Positions 42,777 through 52,700 of a DNA stretch of 64,000 nt are shown piece by piece. The stretch comes from Candidatus Altimarinota bacterium (GTDB lineage Bacteria; Patescibacteriota; Gracilibacteria; BD1-5; UBA2023), in contig JAQTON010000001.1 in the NCBI GenBank assembly GCA_028713325.1, positions 261,454 to 325,453 of the forward strand, read 5' to 3'. A model generated the notes under the pieces. The model ran no database searches. It was not told the origin of the DNA and worked only from the letters and a program-made list of their open reading frames with translations. Numbering within the stretch: the first letter of the stretch is position 1; the number at the start of each line of letters is the position of its first letter. A program made the translations under genes and the position numbers.

Positions 42777-42947
42777 ATGAATAAAATATTTATTATTGTT
42801 TTTATAGTATTCTTTCTCGTTTTCTGAAGTATGTATTATTTTTTGCATATCTGAGAATCTCCCCTCTGAGATGAAACGAACTATAAAAAAGGTGATACCG
42901 CTACGATGTCATGATCAGAAAAGAATATCGAATTTCCAATTTTTTAG
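42777..42947 (+). CDS. Small single-span membrane protein, 56 residues
   Basis: MNKIFIIVFIVFFLVFGS... with four TGA read as Gly, ending in TAG. It has one transmembrane helix at the N-terminus and a polar tail. It lies 26 nt after the 1009-residue gene and is probably in the same operon. With the standard code only 16 codons would be read, so this gene is invisible without code 25. Confidence 0.55.
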
Positions 42948-42978
42948 CCTAAAAACAGGAGAGAATGGGCTATTTGAT

Positions 42979-43008
42979 TTGACAAAAAAATTATTTATGT
43001 AATATAGA
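42979..43008 (+). promoter_or_regulatory. Promoter of the polyglycine surface protein
   Basis: TTGACA (42979-42984), 18 nt, TATAGA (43003-43008). Confidence 0.5.
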
Positions 43009-43069
43009 ATATCTGTGTCAATTATTATATAATCGCATGTTATATATGAAATGTGTTCTTTCTAATAAG

Positions 43070-45523
43070 ATGAAAAAAATAAATAGATTGCTTCTATTGA
43101 CTGTTTTTTCAGTTTTTCTCCCTCAAGCAACGTATGCCACTCTGGTAAACGAATCTTGTACAACAGGTATATATGCGAGTGATTATGCACTCACTCCTTC
43201 CTGTAGTAGTTGTGGGTATATTTCACGTTTCTATATCAATACCGTATTTGATACTTGGGATTGGTATCATAATTTGGATGGCGCGGAAAAAATGATATCC
43301 GGTTCGAGTTTCTGAAATATCGTTGCCTTGAATGGGTCGAATTTAACCGTCGGACAACAACCTTTTTTGACGTCCAATACTTTTCCTGCAGGAGTCGGAA
43401 CAAACGGAAGAAATGAAGCACTGGTGTTTGTCGGTAAAAATTTGCGCTTTTCTACTCCGGTAGCAACGAGAGCTACTCCGATTGGACAAGTGGAATATAC
43501 GGTTCGATCAGCCAATGTCATACCAAACGGTAATTTTTCCGCGACCGTTCCATGGTCATATAATCTTGGTTCCGAAGTGGTAGATATAAACGGCGTAACT
43601 AATATGAATGCAAATCTTATTAATCTGGGAGTTTCAACAAAGAGCATTGATACGGCAAATGTTATCGCACATAAACAGTGTTATGTCTTTCTCGGTGCGT
43701 GGTGCGGAGATGGAGTCCTCGATGCGGGGAATGAAACTTGTGATTTTGCCGATACGACCCAAACTTGATGGGGGGTGAATGGATGTAACGCGTCTTGTCA
43801 GGCTATACCAGGCGGTGGGGGAGGTGTTTCTTGTGTCCCATGAACAACTGTCTGAGTACAAGCTTCTTCTATAACTGTGGCTACTGCCGGACTCTGTCCC
43901 GTAGGTCAAGCGGTTGGAGGATTTGCTTCCGTAGCGGTAGGTCTTACGACAAATTATACTTGGTCTTGTAACGGATCTCCTGTCGGCGGTGCTTGTGCTG
44001 CAAGCTATACTTCCGGTGGTGGTGGCGGATGAGGATGAGGAGGTGGTGGTGGCGGATGAGGATGAGGAGGTGGAACACCACCCCCTTCCGGATGATCTCT
44101 CACTATTCCTGGTTCTAGCAGTTATTGCGGAAACGGTGCTGTGGAGCGACCGAATGCCGCAGGTCAATATGAGAACTGCGATACTACTGCCGCATGGTGC
44201 GTGAGCTGTAATATCGCATCGACGAATCCCGGTTCTACTCTCCCCGGACAACTTACCATAACAACTCCAGGAAGTTCCTCAATAGGCATTAATTCGTATA
44301 AACTTATAATCGGTAATCAAGTTCCTGTTTTTTCAGTCGGCGATGTAGTTCGTTTTGAAACGAATAATCCGATGTATTTGGACGGCATTCCGGCTACCGT
44401 TACGAATCATTCTTCTCTTATCGGTGGTACAACCGTATCAAAGGCTATCAATAATGTCGGAGTAGGAGGAGCCATTCGTTTTAAAACAAGTGAAGTTGCC
44501 GAAGTGCGTGACGGATCCGGAAATATCATCGTTCCATGGACCATTACCTATAGGGAAGATATCTATCCGTCATCCACCATTCTCTTCCAATGATCGGAAC
44601 TTCAGGGATTTGAAGGGGATACGAGTAGTATCATAGGAAGTTATGAGGATACCATTACGGCAAATCCTACTTATAGAGGACAGGGAATGTATGCAAGCCT
44701 TCAGTATTTGGAGTCTCCGTTCAATATTCGTGTTTCGCTTCCGATTATATCAAATACTGCGGGGTGAAGTGCTTTTATCGGCAGTGCTCTCGGGAATAGT
44801 GTGAATACCGTAGTACAGACTTTCTTCAATAATCTTCGAAGTGGAAACTTTACGACCAGTACCGTGAATATAGCGTCATCCTATGCACTTTCCAGTGCCA
44901 CGAACAGCGTATCTAACGACAATATGCTTTCTCAAACCATCACATCGGGAAGTACCGCAGAAATATGAAAAATCACACAATCATCGCTAAATACCTCTGG
45001 AATATATACCAGTACCAGTATCGCTTCCGAGACCGAAATCGACTCGAAGTCAACTCAGTTGAGCGATGCTATGAATATTCGAGTATTTAGAGACGGAGAT
45101 GTCTCTGTTGATGGAAATCTCGATCTTACCGGTGTTAAAACAGTCATCGTGGAAAATGGGAATCTCATCATAAACAACAATATTCGCTACGCCGATAGTG
45201 CTTCAAGTTTTGCATGGATTGTCAAAAACGGAAACGTTATCATCGCCGATACCGTGCAAGAGATTGCCGGGGTCTATGTTACTCTTGCCGGTTCTATAAC
45301 AAGCAATAATATCAGTACTCCGAACCGACTCACCGTAGACGGAAGTCTCTATGGAAACACCTCCGACTTAGTAAATAACCGTTCGTATGTTCGCGGACAG
45401 GCAGGATATAGTGCTCTCAATGTCGGAGTGGTGGTGAATTATTCTAACAGATCCATTATATTTCCACCACCGTTTCTCGCAAGATTCCTGGAACAATACT
45501 CCCTTCAGAGAGTGGCACGATAA
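43070..45523 (+). CDS. Exported surface protein with polyglycine tract, 817 residues
   Basis: Signal peptide MKKINRLLLLTVFSVFLPQA. The mature N-terminus has CTTGIYASDYALTPSCSSCG and then FDTWDW, the same Cys/DTW domain as the 38741 protein. A Cys-rich middle follows (CGDGVLDAGNETCDFAD, typical of surface EGF-like or DUF4215-type repeats). Next is a run of 20 glycine codons (44015-44074), four of them TGA, then PPPSG, a second Cys-rich repeat (YCGNGAVE ... ENCDTT) and a C-terminal beta-helix-like part (DGDVSVDGNLDLTGVKTVI). It is probably an adhesin. An upstream ATG (43046) is possible, but the signal peptide favours 43070. Confidence 0.8.
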
Positions 45524-45528
45524 AAAAG

Positions 45529-45557
45529 TTTGACAAATTACTGAAATAAAATATAAC
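45529..45557 (+). promoter_or_regulatory. Promoter of the two-repeat small protein
   Basis: TTGACA (45529-45534), 17 nt, TATAAC (45552-45557), 36 nt before the ATG. Confidence 0.6.
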
Positions 45558-45593
45558 TAACGAAGTTACAGTATTTTCTAATTTTACAGAGAT

Positions 45594-46001
45594 ATGCCCA
45601 ATCACTTACACGAGCCTACTGATGTATTGACTCACGAGCAGGATGTTCAGAAGAATCTATCAGACAGTAATTTTGTGCAGATTACCACCGATCAAGCATT
45701 GCGATATCTTAATCAGATCGGAATTACTTCTCTCGATATTCAAGATATTCTCGATAAAAAAATAAATGAGAAGCAGGAGACTGTACGAAATAGGGTAAAT
45801 ATTCTTCTCGCCGATGCCATTGAATTGCCTGCCGAACAAACCATTCAGAGAAATTTGGCGGATCATAATTTCGTGCAGAAAATAATTTCTCAGGCATCGG
45901 GGTACCTCAAAGATATCGGTATAACATCGAACGATATTCAGAATGTTCTCGAGAGGAATACAAAGAAGGATACATCAAAAAATGTTTGCTCGGTGGTTTA
46001 A
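45594..46001 (+). CDS. Small two-repeat helical protein, 135 residues
   Basis: No UGA. It consists of two similar units of about 55 residues: DVQKNLSDSNFVQ ... GITSLDIQDILDK and TIQRNLADHNFVQ ... GITSNDIQNVLER. Each looks like a short helical bundle. No signal peptide or membrane span. It ends CSVV. Cytoplasmic; role unknown. Confidence 0.65.
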   Translation: MPNHLHEPTDVLTHEQDVQKNLSDSNFVQITTDQALRYLNQIGITSLDIQDILDKKINEKQETVRNRVNILLADAIELPAEQTIQRNLADHNFVQKIISQASGYLKDIGITSNDIQNVLERNTKKDTSKNVCSVV

Positions 46002-46039
46002 TCCCTTCCAAGGAAGAATAACTTTATCTGGTACGGAAT

Positions 46040-46123
46040 ATGGAAAAGTTGCATCATGGAAATCCGTATTGCGATCCAGTTACAGGAAACCCTATAGGAT
46101 GACAAGGATCCATTTCAGATTAA
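46040..46123 (+). CDS. Possible 27-residue microprotein
   Basis: ATG frame MEKLHHGNPYCDPVTGNPIG... with one TGA read as Gly, ending in TAA inside the terminator stem. The ordered look of the sequence and its place just before a terminator make it worth listing, but no ribosome site or family supports it. Confidence 0.25.
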
Positions 46124-46142
46124 TTCTGAAATGGATTTTTTT
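46106..46142. terminator. Bidirectional terminator before miaB stop
   Basis: Hairpin ATCCATTTCAGA / TTAAT / TCTGAAATGGAT, then a T-run. It serves the rightward small genes and, from the other side, miaB. Confidence 0.75.
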
Positions 46143-47613
46143 AAGCCACCTCACCTTTCAATACCCACCGATCCATCTCAGTGATTTTCACGGTCACGAG
46201 GTCCCCGATTTTTATATTTTCGTTCGCATTGATATATACCTCCTTGAAATTTCTCGTGCGTCCGATAAGCTGTTCGTCTTTCCCTTTCTCGGATATGAGG
46301 ATTTCCTCTGTCTTTCCGAGCATAAGCTCGTTGCGACGTTGCACAGATTGGTAGAGGAGGGTATTGAGTACATCCCACCGTCTCGCTTTTTCTTTCATGG
46401 AAACGGTATCTTCCAGAGTATCGGTTGCACGGGTTCATCGTCTCGGTGAGTATCGTGCTATAAAGGCGAAATCAAAATCGCAGATCTCAAAAGCCCGGAC
46501 AGTCTCCTGAAATTGTTCTTCTGTTTCCCCCGGGAATCCTACGATAATATCGGTCGATATGGAGAAAAGCGGATCACGAGATCGAAGATACTCGATCTGA
46601 AGCCGAAAATCCTCGAAAGTATGCTTTCTGTTCATATTTTGGAGCACTTCATCCGATCCGGATTGCAGAGCGAGATGGAGATAGTGACACATCGCAGGAA
46701 GTTCGAAATGAGCCGAGAGAATATCTCGCGTCATATCATGAGGATTGCTGGAAGTGAAACGTATGCGATCGAGTCCTTTGATGGGGTTAATCGTGTTGAG
46801 AAGCTCTCGAAAAGGAGTTTTATATTCCCCTCCTTGAGGGGTGTTCGCAGGACGGGGTGGAGTCAAATTCATCCATTTCAATTCTTCACTGTTCCAGAGT
46901 TTTTTTCGAGTTTCTTTTCCATAACTGTTCACATTCTGTCCGAGGAGGGTTATCTCTTTTGTTCCACTTGCCGCACACTCTTCGATTTCTCTCAGAATAT
47001 CCTTTTGCGGTCGTGATTTTTCACGCCCCCTCGTATAGGGAACGATACAAAAACTACAGAAATTATCGCATCCCGTTTGTATGATGATATTGGCAGACCC
47101 GGGATTATCCTGAGATTGCTTCACTTGGAGGTATTCATTCCACTTCGCGTCATTTCCAATTTCCATTCCCTTTATGAGAGAGAGTATCTTGGTAAGGTAG
47201 TGAATCTCCTCGATTCGAAGAGTGAAATCAATAGTGTCGGTGACCCCGAAGATTTTATCGTCGCTGTTGAAGAGAGAGTTTTCGTTATGAATGAGCTCGA
47301 TGTTTTTTACCGCCTTTCTTTTTCGCTCGCTTTCATAAAACCTCCCATGAAGCCCTGTTTTTCGAACCATACAGCCGGTGATACCGACTATAAGCGTTTT
47401 ATTTTGTTTGAGAGCGAGAGCTCGAGCATCCCGAATGTATCCGTACACGCGATCCTCTCACTTCTGTCTCACCGAGCAGGTATTGAGTATGAGTATATCG
47501 GCTTCACCGCACTCCAGTACTTTTCGGAGTCCTGATTGCAAGAGTATCATATTGATTTTTTCCGAATCGGCATAGTTCATCTGACAACCAAAGGTTTTGA
47601 GAAGGTAGTTCAT
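46141..47613 (-). CDS. miaB: tRNA-2-methylthio-i6A37 synthase MiaB
   Basis: Radical-SAM methylthiotransferase acting on i6A37 of tRNAs that read U-starting codons. The 490-residue product starts MNYLLKTFGCQMNYADSEK. UPF0004 cluster Cys lie in FGCQ, NTCSVRQ and TGCMVRK; the radical-SAM motif is TGCDNFCSFCIVPYTRGREK; the C-terminal TRAM domain ends IGRTRNFKEVYI ... VLKGEVA. TGA codons are read as Gly in RQK-Gly-ED and SPRR-Gly-T, the latter a conserved PRPGT-type site. It is longer than the usual 430-450 residues, partly because of an insertion that contains a palindromic DNA element (46824-46860). Confidence 0.95.
46824..46860 (-). repeat. Palindromic element fragment inside miaB
   Basis: On the minus strand CCACCCCGTCCTGCGAACAC followed by CCCTCAAGGAGGGGAAT. 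It matches the left half of the element at 50207-50299 in the prepilin gene with few differences. It is translated as part of a loop insertion (PPRPANTPQGGEYKTP) in MiaB. Confidence 0.75.
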
Positions 47614-47704
47614 GTTGTTTATATGAAATAAGAAAAATTACAGGTATTGAGTATATGGAAAAATAATAAAAGACAAATGTATACGAAAAAACGGATTTAT
47701 ACAT

Positions 47705-47732
47705 TTGAATTTCCTCTGTTTTCCCGTATAAT
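47705..47732 (+). promoter_or_regulatory. Promoter of the HIT gene
   Basis: TTGAAT (47705-47710), 16 nt, TATAAT (47727-47732), 30 nt before the ATG. Confidence 0.6.
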
Positions 47733-47762
47733 TCTCGCGAATTATCTTTTTACGGTATTTTT

Positions 47763-48071
47763 ATGTGTCTTTTTTGTTCCATTATCGCTCATGAAATTCC
47801 TTCCACTCCCGTGTATGAAGACGAAAACTATATAGTGATCGATGATTTGCACCCGAAAGCCCGTATTCATATGCTCCTCATACCGAAGAGACATATTCCT
47901 ACTATTTCTCTGATGACTGATTCTGATCGGGATACGATTGGATGACTGTTTCTTCTCGCTCGTAATCTCGTTCATAGGATGAATATCCCGTGATACAAAC
48001 TTCAATTCAATGTCGGAAAGGAAGGGGGACAGGAGATAATGCATGTGCATCTTCATTTCCTTGCAGACTAA
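47763..48071 (+). CDS. HIT family nucleotide hydrolase
   Basis: Small histidine-triad hydrolase of purine nucleoside phosphoramidates or dinucleotides. The 102-residue product starts MCLFCSIIAHEIPSTPVYED, with VIDDLHPKARIHMLLIPKRH and the triad HVHLHF near the C-terminus. Two TGA are read as Gly (TIG-Gly-LF and NIP-Gly-YK). The Cys pair near the start (CLFC) is part of the zinc site of this subgroup. T-rich leader before the ATG. Confidence 0.92.
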
Positions 48072-48077
48072 AATATA

Positions 48078-48180
48078 AAATAACTTCAATCTTCGCATTC
48101 AAACTTTACGTTCCTCACTCATCGTACACCAGTACGCTTCGCTTCAGTACGCAGTTTTCATACGAATATTATCGTTCTTT
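48078..48180 (+). repeat. Dispersed intergenic repeat, copy 2
   Basis: 103 bp matching 39472-39577 with scattered differences and small indels in the middle; the last 28 bases are identical. A shorter echo (AAATAACTTCAAT) occurs near 48218. Confidence 0.85.
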
Positions 48181-48247
48181 TATATTTTTATGAAAATGAT
48201 GATGTATCAAACTTTTTAAATAACTTCAATTCTTAATTATCATTTTT

Positions 48248-49690
48248 ATGCCAGATATTTCTTCTCTTTCGAAAAATAAAATCATATTTTTTGCTGTAAC
48301 GGGCGTTATGCTGCTCGCACTTATCATAGGTATATCTCTGCTCGGTTCCGCACCGTCAAAAATTCAAACTCAAGCTCCGAAAGAGCTTACCGTTTGGGTG
48401 GTGGGGGATGAAAGTGCCGGTTTTTCCGATATCATCACGGGATTCAAGAATCGCTATCCGGACTATAAAAACACCGATGTAAAAGTGACGAAATTCGGTA
48501 ATTATGTCGATTATGAAAAAACTCTCCTCACCGTTCTCGGGGACGGAAATTCTCCGGATATATTCGTGGTAAACAGCAGTGACGGCGGACTCTTGGAATC
48601 GAAGATACTCGCTATCCCGTCAAGTATCGTTAACCCCGATGATTTCTCGAAAAATTTCAATAAAGTATTTGACGATTTGGTGATTGAAAATAAAGAAAAA
48701 GATACTTCCGGAGCGGATAAAACAGTATCTTGAATCAAGGGTATACCACTTGGATATCAGGCCATGGGTATTTTTTATAACTGGAAACTTGTTAAAACCG
48801 TTCCTCATCTTTGGAGTGAAATCGGAAGAAATAGCGTAAATGCCGATAATGCCGCTGAAGACGGAGAAACTCAGATGGTCGATGATTCTCGGGATTATGC
48901 CGATATGATGCTCTGATTGGATGGGAGATATATACCGGGAGCTTCGGATATCCTTTCGCTCTTCCTGCTTCAAAACAACATCCCTTCCTATGAAAAACTT
49001 ACCGATGCAAATGCAAACAACGCCATTATGAGTTATTTTTCTTTTTCTGGAAAAACATCGGTGAGCACTCTCGCACACATAGAATCCACTATGAGAGATT
49101 TGAACTTGACCACCGTAGATATGTTTGTAAGAGGGAAGATAGCTATGGTAATCGGATTCCCTTCGTTGCTTCGGGAAATCGAATACGCTATCAAGCGGGC
49201 GGGAAGTGAGAATGTTCTTTCTTCCGTAGCCTTGCGAACATCGGAGATTCCTCAGACTTCTCTTGATCCGAAAGATGCCGTCAATCTCGGAGAATATAAT
49301 TATTTTGCACTTTCAAAAACATCTCTCCATCCTCAGGCGGGATATTCTTTTCTTGCCTATCTCGCCAGTGGTGAGGCAGAAGAAAAATACCTCCAAAATT
49401 TCCCCATGTATCTTCCCGCTCAACGTTTGCGGGAGGAATCCAAGATGAGCGAATCCATAAGCAAAGAGTATACTCGGGTAAAATATCGCAGCTTTATGAA
49501 TTCAGAAGTGAGTCTTCAGGCTTTTGGTAAGGGTTTGAAAAATGAATATGATTCGTATTTTATGCGGGTTCTCTGAAATATCCAAAAGACTCCCAAAGAT
49601 ATGCTCTTGGACGCTATAAAATATATTGATTGCAATAAAAAACACCTCATCGATGTAACGGCGTTGGACGAAGAGTGCAGGATAGAATAA
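48248..49690 (+). CDS. Membrane-anchored ABC-type sugar-binding protein
   Basis: Has 480 residues. The N-terminal anchor IIFFAVTGVMLLALIIGISLL lacks a lipobox Cys. The fold follows family 1 solute-binding proteins: ELTVWVVGDE, IITGFKNRYPDY, KVTKFGNYVDYEKTL, then DIFVVNSSDG, and later MFVRGKIAMVIGFPSLL and the ALSKTSLHPQAGYSFLAYL segment. TGA codons are read as Gly. No permease or ATPase genes are nearby, so its transporter must be elsewhere or it binds glycans for attachment. ATG follows CATTTTT. Confidence 0.85.
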
Positions 49691-49712
49691 TTTCCATGAG
49701 TGGACAAATCTC

Positions 49713-49740
49713 TTGCATTCCACTCAAGATATACTACAAT
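49713..49740 (+). promoter_or_regulatory. Promoter of the prepilin-adhesin gene
   Basis: TTGCAT (49713-49718), 16 nt, TACAAT (49735-49740), 38 nt before the ATG. Confidence 0.55.
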
Positions 49741-49778
49741 TTTCGTATTCACTCAATATCTCCTTATTTTCATATATT

Positions 49779-52700
49779 ATGAGAACAAACAATAATCTTA
49801 ATAAAACAAAATACCGCGGTTTCACCCTCGTCGAACTCATCGTCGTCATCTCCATCCTCGTCATCCTCGGTACCATCGCCTTCACCCAGTACGGATCCTT
49901 CCAAGGTTCCGCCCGAGACTCCGATAGAGTCACCACTCTCAAAAACATAGAAAAAGGTCTCGATGTATTTCAGGTCAAATCCGGAATCTATCCTCTCCCC
50001 GAAGGAGAAGTCTCCCAGGGAACCATCAACGGTTCCATCGAAGTCTACTCCTACAAGGGAATTATCGGAGACTATGTCTCCCGAGTCATCTCCATCAGCA
50101 AAACTCCTGCGGATCCTCTCTCCGCTTCCCATTACGTCTACGCTCTCTCCGGAGACAAGAAAACCTACCAAGTGGCAACGGTTATGGAGAATACTCAAGC
50201 ATACACCCACCCCGTCCTTCGGACACCCCTCAAGAGGGGAATTCTTTCATTCTTTGAACGTGATATAAATCATTCCCCTCTTGAGGGGTTAGGGGGTGGA
50301 TATCAATCAGAGATGGGGTGGATAATCCCCACCGCTTTTGCAACCCAAACCTCCTACCAAGCCCGAGTCAACGGTACCTATCCCGGATACATCAAATTCC
50401 AGAGCGGAGCAGAAGTATACATCGCCAATATCCCGAGTCTCATCTGGAGCAACTCCGGGGAAACCGTCAACCTTCTCTCCACCGGAACCTATTTCGTCGT
50501 GAACCGACAACAGAATCTTCCCTACAAGATTACGACAGATACGCAGATAGAAAACCAAACGGCAGACGTCCTCCTCCGATCCATCACCGGACAATCCAAC
50601 GCCACTCTCACGGGAGTCAATGTCACCACCGTCGATACTCCCGAAGAAATAGCCCAGACTTTCACCGGACAAACCCTCGCAAGTTTCGCTGGAGTATCTG
50701 GTATGGGTACCGACTCTCCCTCAAACTCCCACGTCATCGTCATGGAGCGGGCGATTACCGGAAACACCACCACCGGAGGAACCTACATCTCCGTTTACCT
50801 CAACTGTTCCGAAACCACTCAGAGCTGATACACTATCCCTCCGCTTGCTCACGCAACCCAAACCACTCAAACCAAATCCATCACCAATGGTACCGGTTCC
50901 CTCACCGCCGATTGTACCGACGGAGTACTCGGCTACAACCCGGAAACCGTCTCTTGTACCACTCCCGGTTTCGTCGAATGACCGAATCTCACCTGTATCG
51001 CCGATGTCTGTGGCAGCACTATCGCCGATGCCAATGCTCACGCGAATCAAACGAGTCAAACCACTTCACAATCCTGGCACTACGATGCCAATCCCGGAAT
51101 ATGTACCTACGCCTGCAACCCGAACTTCACCCATAATACCGGATCCCAACTCTGCGAACCGAATAACTGTATCGCCGGAACCCAAACCCACAATACTCAC
51201 ACCTACTCCGTTCCACAACTCAATCACAGTCAAACCGGATCCGTCACTTCAACCCCCATTGCCATCACCAACGGAACCCAGACTTTCACTATGGTCTATG
51301 AGTGCGGTTTCTGAACCGCCACAGGTATAACCTCGGAAGTTGCCAACACCCCAATCTGCAACACGAACTTCCACTACGATACCGGAACCACCTCCTGTGT
51401 CTCCGATACCCAAACATTCACCTGTTCAGCCAAACCCGCCACCGGAACAACATGGAACTCCGTCTCCTCCTACTCCCAAACCTGGAACGGAGCAAGTTAC
51501 ACTCCAACCAACTCCGCCACTGCCTACAACGCCACTGGAGATACCACAAGCTGTCGCTACAAGTGCGACACCGGATACGTCTGGAACGCCACCAGTTCCC
51601 TCTGTGAAGTCAAACTCTATGTCGATGATGTTTTCTCCGCCTACACCTACACTTGAAACGGAGGAACGCAGACGATTAATAATGGGATTAATTTGAGTGG
51701 TGAAGGGGGGATGGTGTGGACGAAAGAGCGCACAGGACTTGGACAAAGCCATGCTTTACTTAACACCGTCCAAGGTAATGCAAAATTATTAAAAACAGAC
51801 TCTGTAAACGCAGCAGCAAACGGCTATGGAATGAACTTTTTTAATACTGGATATAGTCTGGATGCCGATACATTATATAATAGAAATACTTCGACTTATG
51901 TCTCCTGGACCTTTCGTAAGGCACCGAAGTTCTTCGATGTTGTTCAATTTAATCATATTAGCGGTGCAATTACAATCAATCATGCACTATGACAACTTCC
52001 CGGTATGGTTGTAATTAAGGATGTAAACAATGTTGATAATTGGTGGGTATATCATCGTTCAACAGGCAATGACTATTATCTGGTACTTAATCAAACAGCA
52101 GCAAAACAAAGTAGTCCGGGAATTTGGGGAACAACCACTTCGACGTTCACTATAGCAAATGGAGTACTCGGTAATAGTTCCTTTATTGCCTACATCTACG
52201 CCCACGACCCCGCACCGGATGGTATTATTCAGGCGGGGAGTTTTACGACGGATGCGAGTGGAAAGGCAACTGTTATGCTTGGATGGGAGCCACAATTCTC
52301 CATATATAAAAATAGCTCTAGTGTAGAGACATGGAGAATGATGGACTCAATGCGTGGTATGCCAAACAGCCCATCAGGCACCTCTCCTACAACACTGTTC
52401 CCAAACACATCCGCAGCTGAAAGTGCTTATGATAGATTTTGGGCGACCAGCACAGGATTTCATCTTGACAACGGAGCAGCAACCACTACCTATATTTACC
52501 TCGCCATCCGCCGTCCGAACAAACCACCGACGAGCGGGACACAGGTGTATAATTCATTGTCTTATGTTGGACCTGGAAACAATACTGTTCTTTATCCAAC
52601 GGGATTTACTGCGGATATGGTGATTTCAAAAACCAGAAATCGTGGCGATCGAATGGTATGGTTCTCACGATTAACGGGAAAAAGTGTTTCTTTATCTCCG

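Noticed and set aside
43989-44204. Open frame in the GGT/GGA/TGA run giving an acidic VVVADEDEEVVVADEDEEV peptide
   Set aside because: Shadow of the polyglycine tract in another frame; the true frame continues the surface protein on both sides.
50318-51136. 272-codon His/Arg/Pro-rich frame within the prepilin-adhesin gene
   Set aside because: Frame shadow of Thr/Asn/Ser-rich coding sequence; no start context.
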